From DASRHK01 sp035650495 (GTDB lineage Bacteria > Pseudomonadota > Gammaproteobacteria > Nevskiales > Nevskiaceae), in NCBI GenBank assembly GCA_035650495.1, contig DASRHK010000037.1:1-40700 (forward strand): a stretch of DNA of 40,700 nucleotides, given 5' to 3'. The translations under genes and the position numbers were made by a program. This document shows positions 1 through 9,100 of this stretch, in pieces (positions within the stretch are counted from its first letter, which is position 1; each line of letters opens with the position of its first letter). The notes beneath the pieces are model-generated. The model did no database searches. It was not told the origin of the DNA and saw only the letters and a program-made list of their open reading frames with translations.

Positions 1-161
1 AAGGCCAGAAGCTGCCGGCGTGGAGTCCGATCACCATCGAGATCCGCGCTCCGCTCGCGCCGCGCGGCAGCACCGATCGCGATGTGGTCAACGCGCTGCG
101 TGACGACGCGCGCGCCGAGGTCCTGCAGATCTGCGGCGAGCCGGACGGCATCGCGCGATGA
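1..161 (+). CDS. C-terminal fragment of a probable PlsC-type acyltransferase
   Basis: The frame is open from the window edge (codons from base 3) to a TGA at 159-161, giving about 52 residues. The tail has a short beta-type stretch, SPITIEIRAPLAPRG, then an amphipathic helix with ALRDDARAEVLQ. This order (strand, 'PL.P.G', then an Arg/Asp-rich terminal helix) resembles the C-terminus of 1-acyl-glycerol-3-phosphate acyltransferases, which make phosphatidic acid at the inner membrane. The catalytic HX4D motif would lie outside the window, so the family call is inference from the tail only. The stop overlaps the zapE start as ATGA, so the two genes are probably translationally coupled. Confidence 0.45.
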   Translation, partial: GQKLPAWSPITIEIRAPLAPRGSTDRDVVNALRDDARAEVLQICGEPDGIAR

Positions 162-1246
162 CGAAGGCGCCGCCGCCGAAGGAGCGCTACGAGCGCGATC
201 TGAAGCGCGAAGGCTTCATCGCCGATCCGGCGCAGCAGCAGGCAGTCGATGCGCTGCAGAAGGTCTATGACGATCTGCTCGCGCATCCGCCGAAGCGTCG
301 CCTGCTCGGCAAGCGGATGGACTGGCCCTCGGTGAGAGGCCTCTATCTCTGGGGCAGCGTCGGTCGCGGCAAGACCTATCTGATGGACGCGTTCTTCGAC
401 GCGCTGCCGTTCACGCGCAAGACGCGCATGCACTTCCATCGCTTCATGCTCGACGTCCATGAGCGGCGCAAGCAGCATCGAGGCGAGTCCGATCCGCTGA
501 TCAAGATCGCCGACGACATGGCGCAGAAGGTGCGCGTGCTGTGCTTCGACGAGTTCTTCGTCTCCGACATCGCCGACGCGATGATCCTCGGCCGCCTGAT
601 GGAAGGGCTGTTCGCGCACGGCGTGACGCTGGTGGCGACGTCGAACGTCGCGCCGGATCTCCTGTACAAGGACGGCCTGCAGCGCGATCGCTTCCTGCCG
701 GCGATCGAAGCGATCAAGCGCCAGGTCACCGTGCTCAAGCTCGACGGGCCGGTCGACTATCGACTGCGCGCGCTGACGCACGCGGAGATCTATCACCATC
801 CGTGCGACGCGGCCGCGGAAGCCAACCTCGCCTGCTGGTTCGAGGAGCTCGCGCAAGGCGCCGGCGTGAAGAATCGCGATCTCGATCTCAACGGCCGCCC
901 GGTGCGCGCGCGCCGGCTCGCCGACGGTGTCGCCTGGTTCGACTTCGCCGCGCTGTGCGAAGGCCCGCGCGCGGCGGCGGATTACATCGAGCTCGCGAAG
1001 ATGTACCACAGCGTGATCATCTCGCGCGTGCCGCAGCTCACGCGCGAATCCGAAGACGCCGCGCGTCGCTTCATCACGCTCGTCGACGAATTCTACGATC
1101 GCGGCGTGAATCTGATCCTTGCCGGCGCGGTGCCTTTAGAAACCCTGTACGCCGGCGAACGCCTGCAATTTGAATTCAAGCGGACGCTTTCGCGACTGAA
1201 GGAAATGCAGTCCGAAGAGTACTTGGCGCGGCCCCACGTCGCGTGA
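158..1246 (+). CDS. zapE: Cell division protein ZapE (AFG1-like ATPase)
   Basis: This 362-aa P-loop ATPase belongs to the AFG1/ZapE family, whose bacterial members bind FtsZ at the constricting septum and weaken Z-ring bundles in an ATP-dependent way. The Walker A motif GSVGRGKT is at residues 66-73. Walker B (VLCFDEFF) is at 127-134, and the family signature VATSNVAPDLLYKDGLQRDR follows at about 159-178. The C-terminus keeps the usual 'DEFYDRGVNLI' and 'FEFKRTLSRLKEMQS' stretches. Length is normal for the family. The ATG at 158 overlaps the previous gene's TGA (ATGA) and no good Shine-Dalgarno is visible, which fits coupled translation. It converges on the GH94 gene, with a large inverted repeat between them. 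Confidence 0.95.
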   Translation: MTKAPPPKERYERDLKREGFIADPAQQQAVDALQKVYDDLLAHPPKRRLLGKRMDWPSVRGLYLWGSVGRGKTYLMDAFFDALPFTRKTRMHFHRFMLDVHERRKQHRGESDPLIKIADDMAQKVRVLCFDEFFVSDIADAMILGRLMEGLFAHGVTLVATSNVAPDLLYKDGLQRDRFLPAIEAIKRQVTVLKLDGPVDYRLRALTHAEIYHHPCDAAAEANLACWFEELAQGAGVKNRDLDLNGRPVRARRLADGVAWFDFAALCEGPRAAADYIELAKMYHSVIISRVPQLTRESEDAARRFITLVDEFYDRGVNLILAGAVPLETLYAGERLQFEFKRTLSRLKEMQSEEYLARPHVA

Positions 1247-1280
1247 CGAGCGACGGCGGATAGGTTCCCACGGGGGCGCA

Positions 1281-1387
1281 GGTTGGCGAATAAGGTCCCG
1301 CCGGGGGACGCCAAAATAGCCTTCCCTGGCGCTCGTAATCGGCATCCATGCCGATTAACGCCCCCGGCGAAACCTTATTCGCCAACC
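1281..1387. repeat. 107-bp inverted-repeat (MITE/REP-like) element with internal hairpin
   Basis: The left arm (1281-1310) begins GGTTGGCGAATAAGGT. The right arm (1359-1387) is its reverse complement, with the first 16 bases identical, one 2-bp mismatch and one extra base over about 29 bp. Between the arms lies a perfect 10-bp hairpin, TAATCGGCAT-CC-ATGCCGATTA (1336-1357), and a weaker stem CGCCA/TGGCG (1309-1331). The whole could fold as a cruciform in DNA or a branched structure in RNA. It fills the junction between convergent zapE and the GH94 gene and contains the latter's TAA stop. There is no T-tract for a classical terminator. It could be a dispersed non-autonomous repeat or a bidirectional transcript-end structure. 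Confidence 0.75.
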
Positions 1388-4300
1388 AGAGTTCGTCCGC
1401 GCCAGGTCACGCGCTTCAACTGGATTCCGCCCTTCGCCGCGAACGCGTGCGCATCCAACTTCAGCTCGCCGCGCTCCATGCGCAGACCGAGCAACGAATA
1501 CGCCGCCGACAGCATTCGCGCCGCGGCGCCGGTGTACCAGCTCCATCCGCCGCGACCTTCGTAGCCGGGGCCGTCGTAGACGTCCGCGGGCTGCTGATGC
1601 GGCGTCAGGCCGTAGATCGGATCGGTCTTCGACAGCGGCGAGATCTTGATCCAGATCTCCGCTGCGCGATCGCGGCAGCGTCGCGCGAGATCGGCTTTGC
1701 GCGCGGCATGGGCGAGATCGGCGCAGCGCAGGTACGCGTCGACGATCCACGACACGCCGTGGGAGTACTGGCCGGCGTTCTCGCGCACGCCGGGCGGATA
1801 GTCGGCCACGCGGCCCGGATACGGATGCGAGTCTTCGGTGAACGGTGCAGCTTCGAGCTTCACCAGATTCCCGCGCTCGAGCTCGCGCAGGCTCGATTCG
1901 AGAACCGCCAGTCCGCGATCGAGATCGACGGCGCCCGACAATACCGGCCACGCGGCCATCAGCGCGTTGGCTGCAGCCATCTCCTCGCCTTCGTCGGTGG
2001 TCAGGCGCACATACGCGTCGCCGCGACGGAATGCTTCCATGGCATCGCGCAGCTTCATCGCCGCGTCCCTATATCGACGCGCGGCGCCCTCGCCTTCGAT
2101 CCGCTGCGCGATCGGCACGAAGCTCGTGAGCACGTCGAACAGGAAGAATCCGAGCCAGCCCGACTCGCCGCGACCGAGCAGTCCGGCGACGTCGAGTCCG
2201 TCGTTCCAGTCGCCGGAGCCCAGCAGCGGGATGCCGTGCGCGCCAAGACGCGCGAGCGACCATTCGATCGCGCGGCGGCAGTGCTCGTAGAGCGTGCCGT
2301 CGTCGCGCGACTCGCGCGGAACGAACATCACGCCTTCCTGGCCGCGCGGCAGCTTGCGCCCTTCGAGGAACGGCAGGCGCTCGTCCAGCACGCCGTCGTC
2401 GCCGGTCGCGGCGACGTAGCGAGCCACGACGTACGGCAGCCAAAGATGCGGATCGGACGCGGCCGTGCGGACTGCGATGCCGATCTTCCCTTCCCACGAG
2501 CGATGCCACCACTTCACGACGTCGCCTTCGCGGAACTGTTGGCGCGCGTGCAACAGGATTTGCTCGCGCGCGCGCTGCGGTTGCGTGAACACGAGCGGCA
2601 GCACGTCCTGCAGCTGATCGCGGAAGCCGAACGCGCCGCTGCGCTGATCGGGCCCGGTGCGACCCCAGAGCCGCGCGCAGCGGATCTGATACGGCAGCCA
2701 CTCGTTGACCAGCCGATCGAAGTCCGGCCGATCGGTCTCGATGTGCAGCGCTCCGAGCTCTTCGCTCCAGAAGCGGCGCACCTCGTCGAGCGCGCGCTGC
2801 GCGGCCTGAGGATCGCGATACTTCTCGATCAGCCGGCGCGCGTCGTCGAGCGTCGGCTCTTGCCCGATCACGATCGTGCTTCCGCTCGCCGCGGTGAACG
2901 CCCAGCCTTTGTGGAAATCGTTGCGCGGATTGCGATAGAACTTCGCGCCGCCTTCCTCGTGCGTCTCCAGCACGCCGCGATCGGCCGGCACTTCCGCGAG
3001 CACGAAGTCGAGCTTCGGCGCGATCGGCGACGACTTGCTGTCGGCGCGCACGATCCGCACCTCGACCGGCTCGTCGATCGTCGCGAAGGCGGTGACCTCG
3101 TAGCTCGCACCTTCGAGCTGCTGAACGAGCGTCGCGTAGCCGAGGCCGCAACGGAGCTCTTGCGTTGCACCGGGCCAGCGCTCGAGCGCCAGCACGTTCT
3201 GCTGCGCATTCGCGGCGAATGAAAAGCTCTCGCCGTCGTTACGCACGACCGCACCGTGCCCGAGCAGGTTCGCGTACAAGTGCGACCACGGGCGTGACGC
3301 GGGAATCAGGATGCGGCGCGGCTGCGACGGCACGGCGTCGGGCAGATCAGTCAGGTAGCCGTCGACGAAGCTCACGTCCGCTGAACCGTTCGCTGCTAGA
3401 TCGACTTGCACGCGCAAGCTGGCGATCGGATCGAACGTGTAGAGCAAGCCTTCGTCGGACGGATCGCGCATGACGCCGCGATGCGCGCGCGAATCCTGAT
3501 AGCCGACGAGCCGCGCGCGGTCGCCGAGCTCGACGCGGTGATAGCCGACCTCGCGCGACATCCGGCGCAGGCGGAAGTCGCTCTCGGCATTCCGCAGCAG
3601 CCGGTTGCGATAGAAGATGCCGCTGTGCGAGCGCGCGAACCAGGTGCCGACGTGGATCGCCGCGAATGCTGGCGTGCGGCGATACGCGTCGACGCCGGAG
3701 AGCGCGATCTCCTGGAAGCTGGTGATCTCGATCTGGCGCGCGCGTGCCTCGAGATTGGTGAAACGCCAATGCCACGTCTCCTGCGCGCTCCCATCGGCGA
3801 CGCGCAGTATCGCTTCAGCGCGAATGCCCCGCCGCTCGTCGACGATGCGCAGCTCGGTCGGCGACACGCGCGTGATCGCTCCCAGCAGGGACCAGCGCTC
3901 GTCGCGCTCGCGCAACTCGAAACGCTTGCCACGATGCGGCAATGGCTCTTCGGGTCTCTGCGTCAGATCGAGCACGTAGCCCTTGCGAACCTGGCTGATC
4001 ACGCGCGTGTAGCCGGAGCCGTCGAGATGCAGCTCGGAGGTGATGAGGCCGTTGCTGATGACGAAAGGCCTTGCTGCGGCAACGCGTCGCCCTGAAGGGC
4101 GACCCACAAACTTCCGATAGATGAGCGTCGCCGCACCAGCCGTGAGAAGCAACGCGACGACGCGATAGCCGTACATCAGCAGCACGACGGCGGGCAGCGT
4201 CGGCTCGCCCGATTTGTGCAGCGCCTCGGCGTGCGTCCACACGAAATCCCAATCGGCACCGCGAGGGATGTAGAACGGGATCAGCAGCGGCGCCCAGGTC

Positions 4301-5802
4301 AGGAACCGTCGGATGCCTTCCGGGATGCAGCGCGTGCGGCCGGAATGTCCGATGAAGCGTGCAGCTTTCTCGTCGAGCGCATCGCCGCCGACGAACGACA
4401 GGTTCACCAGCGTCGCGACGCGCAGGCCCATGTGATCGAACCAGATCAAGACGCGCAGCCAGTCGTACGCGAGCAGGCCGAGGAAGACGGTGAGGCTCCA
4501 CGTCCGGAAATCCGCAGGCGACAGGATGAAGCTCTGCAGCGTCGCGACGAGGGTGCGGATCGCGCCGTCCTGGTTGTACCAGGTCGGATCCGGCGATTGC
4601 CGCAGGAACGTGTAGATGATCGGCGCCATCCACAGGCCCCAGCGCAGCACGCGCACGGTCTGCTCGACGACGGTTTCGATGCCGCCGCGACTCGCGAGCG
4701 CGCGCAGCGGCGCCCAGCTGCGCTGGAACAACGCGTTCAGCACGACGACGTTCACGCCGAACAGCGGCGCTGCGAGCGACCAGTTCAGCACGCCCGACAG
4801 CGACTCGCGATAGAACAGCCCGACGCCACCGAGCGTCGCGCCGAGATTGGTCGCGCCCCATTTGCTGAACAGCGGATAGTCGACGTAGTCCGAAACCGGC
4901 AAGCCCGCGGCGGCAAAGCTCACGGCCGCGTAGCGATGGAACTTGGCGATCACCGCCGCGAGCTGTGGTGCGTCGAAGTACCACGCGAGCGCGCCGCCGA
5001 CGAAACCTCCGAGTGTCCCCGCGAGCGCGTACACGCGCCACGACTGGAGCCGCAGCCGGCGACGCAGCGCGATCCCTCCGAGGTCCCAGACCAGATCGGC
5101 CCCGGTGTACGCCGCGACGCCGATCAGCACGCCGCAACCGAAGCGCTTCGCACTCGATGCGGCCGGAAGACCGACGGCAAGGAGCTCGCCGATCGCAGCG
5201 CCAGCAATCGCGCCGCGCAGATAATTCCTCGGATCGACGAACGCATTGCGCAGGCGCTCGAAGAACGGCGCGCTGCCGTCGAAACTCCCCAGCACCGTTT
5301 TGCCGAGCGGGAACAGGATCGCGCCGATGAGCGCGCCGCCGATCCTCGGATGTCCCACGATCGCGGCCACGAGCGAAGGCTGCGCCAGCGCAAACGCGGC
5401 GAGCTGGACGATCAGCATGAACACGGCGCCGTAGATCGCGCCGCGCACGAGGCCTGCGCTCCAGTGCTCGACGCTGAACTGCGGCGTCGGCCGCTGGCGG
5501 CGCAGCGCGTCGAGCAGGAGACCGGTCCCGAAGAACGTGATCGCCCAGAGTCCGGCTTGCGCGAGCGCGGCTGCGCCCGCGACGACGATCCAGCGCGGCA
5601 GCGCAGGCAGCTCGGCGACGACGCGCGCGCAACCACCGTCGGCAATGATCGGCGTCAGCGTCGCGAAGAGCGCGCCCATCACGACGACGCCGTGCAGGCG
5701 CGCGCCGCGCGTGAGCCTGCGATCGAGGAGGAAGCCGAGCGTCAGCAGCAACGCTTCGCCGAGCGCGATGAGCACGACCGCGCGGGCGACGAGCGATGCC
5801 AA
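1375..5802 (-). CDS. Polytopic membrane protein with C-terminal GH94-like (glycosyltransferase 36) domain
   Basis: A 1475-aa protein. Residues 1 to about 565 contain many hydrophobic segments (roughly ten). After a short basic linker comes a beta-sandwich region and then an (alpha/alpha)6-type domain of the GH94 family. GH94 signatures are 'GAFGFRDQLQDVLPL', 'GSGDWNDGLD' (candidate catalytic acid D1201) and 'ENAGQYSHGVSW'. GH94 proteins are phosphorylases or the chain-length module of cyclic beta-1,2-glucan synthase (NdvB/ChvB), but no GT84 transferase module is present, so this is not a complete glucan synthase. The substrate is unknown. The start is TTG (5802), 10 bp after the previous gene's stop; a downstream GTG (codon 10) is an alternative. 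The linker (GRPSGRR, about residue 570) is encoded by a REP-like palindrome, and the stop lies inside an inverted repeat. Confidence 0.82.
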   Translation of the reverse strand: MASLVARAVVLIALGEALLLTLGFLLDRRLTRGARLHGVVVMGALFATLTPIIADGGCARVVAELPALPRWIVVAGAAALAQAGLWAITFFGTGLLLDALRRQRPTPQFSVEHWSAGLVRGAIYGAVFMLIVQLAAFALAQPSLVAAIVGHPRIGGALIGAILFPLGKTVLGSFDGSAPFFERLRNAFVDPRNYLRGAIAGAAIGELLAVGLPAASSAKRFGCGVLIGVAAYTGADLVWDLGGIALRRRLRLQSWRVYALAGTLGGFVGGALAWYFDAPQLAAVIAKFHRYAAVSFAAAGLPVSDYVDYPLFSKWGATNLGATLGGVGLFYRESLSGVLNWSLAAPLFGVNVVVLNALFQRSWAPLRALASRGGIETVVEQTVRVLRWGLWMAPIIYTFLRQSPDPTWYNQDGAIRTLVATLQSFILSPADFRTWSLTVFLGLLAYDWLRVLIWFDHMGLRVATLVNLSFVGGDALDEKAARFIGHSGRTRCIPEGIRRFLTWAPLLIPFYIPRGADWDFVWTHAEALHKSGEPTLPAVVLLMYGYRVVALLLTAGAATLIYRKFVGRPSGRRVAAARPFVISNGLITSELHLDGSGYTRVISQVRKGYVLDLTQRPEEPLPHRGKRFELRERDERWSLLGAITRVSPTELRIVDERRGIRAEAILRVADGSAQETWHWRFTNLEARARQIEITSFQEIALSGVDAYRRTPAFAAIHVGTWFARSHSGIFYRNRLLRNAESDFRLRRMSREVGYHRVELGDRARLVGYQDSRAHRGVMRDPSDEGLLYTFDPIASLRVQVDLAANGSADVSFVDGYLTDLPDAVPSQPRRILIPASRPWSHLYANLLGHGAVVRNDGESFSFAANAQQNVLALERWPGATQELRCGLGYATLVQQLEGASYEVTAFATIDEPVEVRIVRADSKSSPIAPKLDFVLAEVPADRGVLETHEEGGAKFYRNPRNDFHKGWAFTAASGSTIVIGQEPTLDDARRLIEKYRDPQAAQRALDEVRRFWSEELGALHIETDRPDFDRLVNEWLPYQIRCARLWGRTGPDQRSGAFGFRDQLQDVLPLVFTQPQRAREQILLHARQQFREGDVVKWWHRSWEGKIGIAVRTAASDPHLWLPYVVARYVAATGDDGVLDERLPFLEGRKLPRGQEGVMFVPRESRDDGTLYEHCRRAIEWSLARLGAHGIPLLGSGDWNDGLDVAGLLGRGESGWLGFFLFDVLTSFVPIAQRIEGEGAARRYRDAAMKLRDAMEAFRRGDAYVRLTTDEGEEMAAANALMAAWPVLSGAVDLDRGLAVLESSLRELERGNLVKLEAAPFTEDSHPYPGRVADYPPGVRENAGQYSHGVSWIVDAYLRCADLAHAARKADLARRCRDRAAEIWIKISPLSKTDPIYGLTPHQQPADVYDGPGYEGRGGWSWYTGAAARMLSAAYSLLGLRMERGELKLDAHAFAAKGGIQLKRVTWRGRTLVGE
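4086..4103. repeat. REP-like palindrome inside the GH94 gene
   Basis: GTCGCCCTGAAGGGCGAC is an 8-bp perfect stem with GA at the centre, flanked by GC before and CCAC after. The same palindrome with the same flanks occurs at 35002-35019, and a compensated variant (GTCGGCCTGAAGGCCGAC) at 35029-35046. Here it is read in frame on the minus strand as part of V-G-R-P-S-G-R-R, at the junction of the membrane region and the soluble domain. Confidence 0.75.
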
Positions 5803-5812
5803 AGGAAGCGCT

Positions 5813-6169
5813 TTACTCGGGCGGGCGGAACGTGATCAGCAAGCGGCAGCCGGCGGTCGCCTCGTCCGCGCGATAGCGCCATTTCGTCACCGCGTCGATC
5901 GCGGACTGCTCGAAATAGCCCTGCGGGCTCGACGCCTTCACGACGACGTTCGCCGTCGCGCCGTCGGCGGTGATGTCGTACTGCAGGGCAACCCAGCCCG
6001 GCTGCTCGCCGGCACTGGGCGGATACGCCGCCTGCGGATGCTCGATCGGCGACACCAGGTTGCACGGATTGTCGTGCTCGAAGCCGGTCGGCTGCGGCGC
6101 GACCGGCACGAACCCACCGCCACAGGCGGTGGTGACGAGACTCATTGCGGCAATGATCGCGGTTCTCAT
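5813..6169 (-). CDS. Small lipoprotein with TonB C-terminal-like domain
   Basis: A 118-aa predicted lipoprotein. The N-terminus is a short signal peptide ending in a lipobox-like VTTAC, with Cys16 as the lipidation site. The rest resembles a TonB C-terminal domain: 'AAYPPSAGEQPGWVALQYDITADGATANVVV' followed by 'FEQSAIDAVTKWRYRADEATAG' matches the family pattern of P-x-YP, G-x-V-x-[LV]-x-[FY]-x-[IV]-x-x-D-G and A-[ILV]-x-A-x-x-x-W-[RK][FY]. True TonB has a membrane anchor and a proline-rich spacer, both absent here, so a role in energy transduction is doubtful. It lies 13 bp after the Asp-box gene and 10 bp before the GH94 gene, within one apparent operon. The function is unknown beyond being an envelope protein. 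Confidence 0.75.
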   Translation of the reverse strand: MRTAIIAAMSLVTTACGGGFVPVAPQPTGFEHDNPCNLVSPIEHPQAAYPPSAGEQPGWVALQYDITADGATANVVVKASSPQGYFEQSAIDAVTKWRYRADEATAGCRLLITFRPPE

Positions 6170-6182
6170 GACCGCGCTATTG

Positions 6183-9100
6183 TCACCTCAGACGCAAGGA
6201 ATCGAAAGCCTCCACGATCGTCGCCGGATTGGCCGAGGCGGCTTGCGCATCGTCCGCCGGCGCGAAGCTGACCTCGATCGGCGTCGCCCCGCGCTGCTTC
6301 AACTGGTCATTCAGGCCCGGCAATTGCTCGGCGACGAGCTTCTTCCAGTCCGTCTGCACTTCGCCGAGCTCGCGCGCGATGACGTCGATGCGATCGAGCT
6401 GGTACTGCGTCGGCTTGCCTTCGTAGGAGAGCAACGGACCGTAGACGTTGTCGGTGTGCTCGCGCAGGCGCTCCTCGCCGGTGATCGCGCCGCCTTCCTT
6501 GGTCGCGACGATCTTCTTGCGGATGTCGTCGGCCTTGGCATCGAGATCGGTCAGCGCTTTCGTCAGCGCAGCGTCGCTCGCCGACGCAGCCTTGCGCTGC
6601 GCGATGCTCATGCGCAGAGCGTTGATCTGCGCGACGACGTCGCTCTCCTGCGCGAACAGGTCCGACACGCGCATCGCCGCGTCGAAGTTCTGCTTGCGCT
6701 CGGCGACGCTGAACTTCGCGCGCCGGTCGAGGACCACGTCGACCTTGGTCTCGTAGACCTGGCCGTTCTTGGTCATGCGCACCGTGTAGGTGCCCGGCAC
6801 CACGCGCGGACCTTGCTGCGCGTTGCCGGCGACCTGTGCGGCGGGCGGCACACGCGGCGCCTTCGTGCGCATCGACCACAGGACGCGATTCAGCCCGCGA
6901 CGCTTGCTCGCCGGGATGTCGTCGATCACCTTGCCGTCGGCGTCGAGGATCTCGATCTTGATCTTGCCGAACAGATGCCGGCTCTTCTGCCAGTAGGTGA
7001 TCACCGCGGCGTCGGGCGGATTCGCTCCCGCGAACGTGCCGGCGCCTTCGGCCCAGCCGCCGCTGAAGGCCTGCAGATCCTGCTTCTGCGGACGGCCTTT
7101 GACGAACGCCGCTTCCTTGCCCATCAGCGAATCCGACAGCTCGCGCCACGGCGTGATGTCGTCGATGATCCAGATGCCGCGGCCGTGCGTCGCGAGCACG
7201 AGATCGGAGTCGCGCTCGGCGACCACGATGTCGCGTACCGCGACCGACGGGAAGTGACTGCCCTTGTACTGCACCCAGCGGTTGCCGCCGTCGACCGAGA
7301 CCCACAGGCCGAACTCGGTGCCGACGAACAGCAGGTCGGATTTCACCGGGTCCTCTTTCACCACGTGCGCGTAGCCGCGCAGGCCCTGCGCCTTGCTGGC
7401 GATCAGCTTCCAGCTCTTGCCGTAGTCGGTCGTCTTGTAGACGTAGGGATCCATGTCGCCGAACGTGTGGCGATCGAACGCCGCATAGGCGGTGCCTTCG
7501 TCGAACTTGCTCGCCTGCACCCACGACACCCACGAGTTCTTCGGCAGGTTCGGCACGTTGTCGACGACGTTCTTCCAGCTCTTGCCGCCGTCGCGCGTGA
7601 TCTGCACGTTGCCGTCGTCGGTGCCGACCCAGATCAGGTCCTTGTCCTTCGGCGACTCGGAGATCGAATAGATCGTCGTGTGCATCTCGGCGGCGGAGTT
7701 GTCGACGGTCACGCCGCCCGACTCTTCCTGCTTCTGCTTGTTCGGATCGTTGGTGGTCAGGTCCGGCGAGATGCGATCCCAGGTCTGGCCGTGATCGCGC
7801 GAGCGGAACAGGAACTGCGCGCCTTCGTAGATCGTCGACTTGTCGTTCGGCGAGATGTGGATCGGCGTGTTCCAGTTGAGCCGCATCTTCTCGTGATAGC
7901 CCGCGAGCGGCTGCAGGATGCGCGCCTCGTGCGTGTAGCGATTCACGCGGCCCATGAAGCCGCCCTGCAATTCCGCGTAGAGGTAATCGGGATCGGACGG
8001 ATCGGGGAACATCCAGAAGCCGTCGCCGCCGAACATGTTCTCCCAGCGCGAATTGGTGATGCCGCCGGGATACTGGGAATCGCCGACCCAGCTCGTGTTG
8101 TCCTGCAGGCCGCCGTAGACGCGATACGGGTCAGCCTCGTCGACCGACACGTGATAGAACTGCGAGATCGGCAGGTTCTCGCCTTTGAGCCAGCGGCTGC
8201 CGCCGTCGTGCGAGTACCAGATGCCGCCGTCGTCCACGGCGATCACCGACTGCGTGTTGTTCGGGTTGATCCAGACGTCGTGCACGTCGCCGTGCATCCC
8301 GGCGAAGCCGCCGATCGCCGAGAAGCTGCGGCCGCCGTCCTCGGACATCAGCAGCGAGCCGCCATCCTTGAACACACGGTTCTCGTTCTTCGGATCGACC
8401 GTCATGTTGGAGAAATAGAACGGCCGCCACACCATGAACTGGCTGCGATCGCGCGGCTCCCAGGTCTTGCCGCCGTCGCCGGAGCGATAGAAGCCCGAGC
8501 CCTTCGCGGCCTCGATCGACGCGTAAACGACGCTCGGATTCGACGGCGCCACCGCGACGCTGATGCGTCCGAACGGCTTGGTCGCGAATCCCTTGTTCGC
8601 ATCGGCGGTGAACTCGGTCCACGTCTTGCCGCCGTCGGTGGATTTGAAGAGACCGCTGCCGCTCGGCGCATCGGCGTTGTCGCCGCCGCTGCGGAACGTC
8701 CAGCCTTTGCGACGGAAATCCCACAGCGCCGCGTAGAGCGTGTTCGGATCCTTCGTGTCCATCGAGGCGGAGGCGCAGCCGGTCGACAGATTCGAGCCTT
8801 TCAGGATCAGCGACCAGGTCTTGCCGCCGTCGGTCGTCTTGTAGAGACCGCGATCCGCCGAGTCGCTCCACAGCTTGCCCGGCACGCACGCGTAGACCGT
8901 ATCCGAGGATTTCGGATGCACGATGATCTTCACGATGCGCTCGGACTGCGGCAGGCCCATGTTGGTCCAGGTCTCACCGCCGTCGGTCGATTTGTAGATG
9001 CCGTTGCCGATCGAAACGCTGTTGCGCGTCCACGACTCACCGGTGCCGACCCAGATGGTGTCCGGATTCGAAGGATCGATGGTGACTGCACCGATCGACT

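Noticed and set aside
1348..3222. 624-residue plus-strand open frame
   Set aside because: Antisense shadow of the GH94 gene; no recognisable motif and a biased Arg/Ala composition. The other long antisense frames at 4216-5835, 14273-16948, 16783-18927, 22348-24375, 24359-26959 and 31636-33651 were rejected for the same reason.
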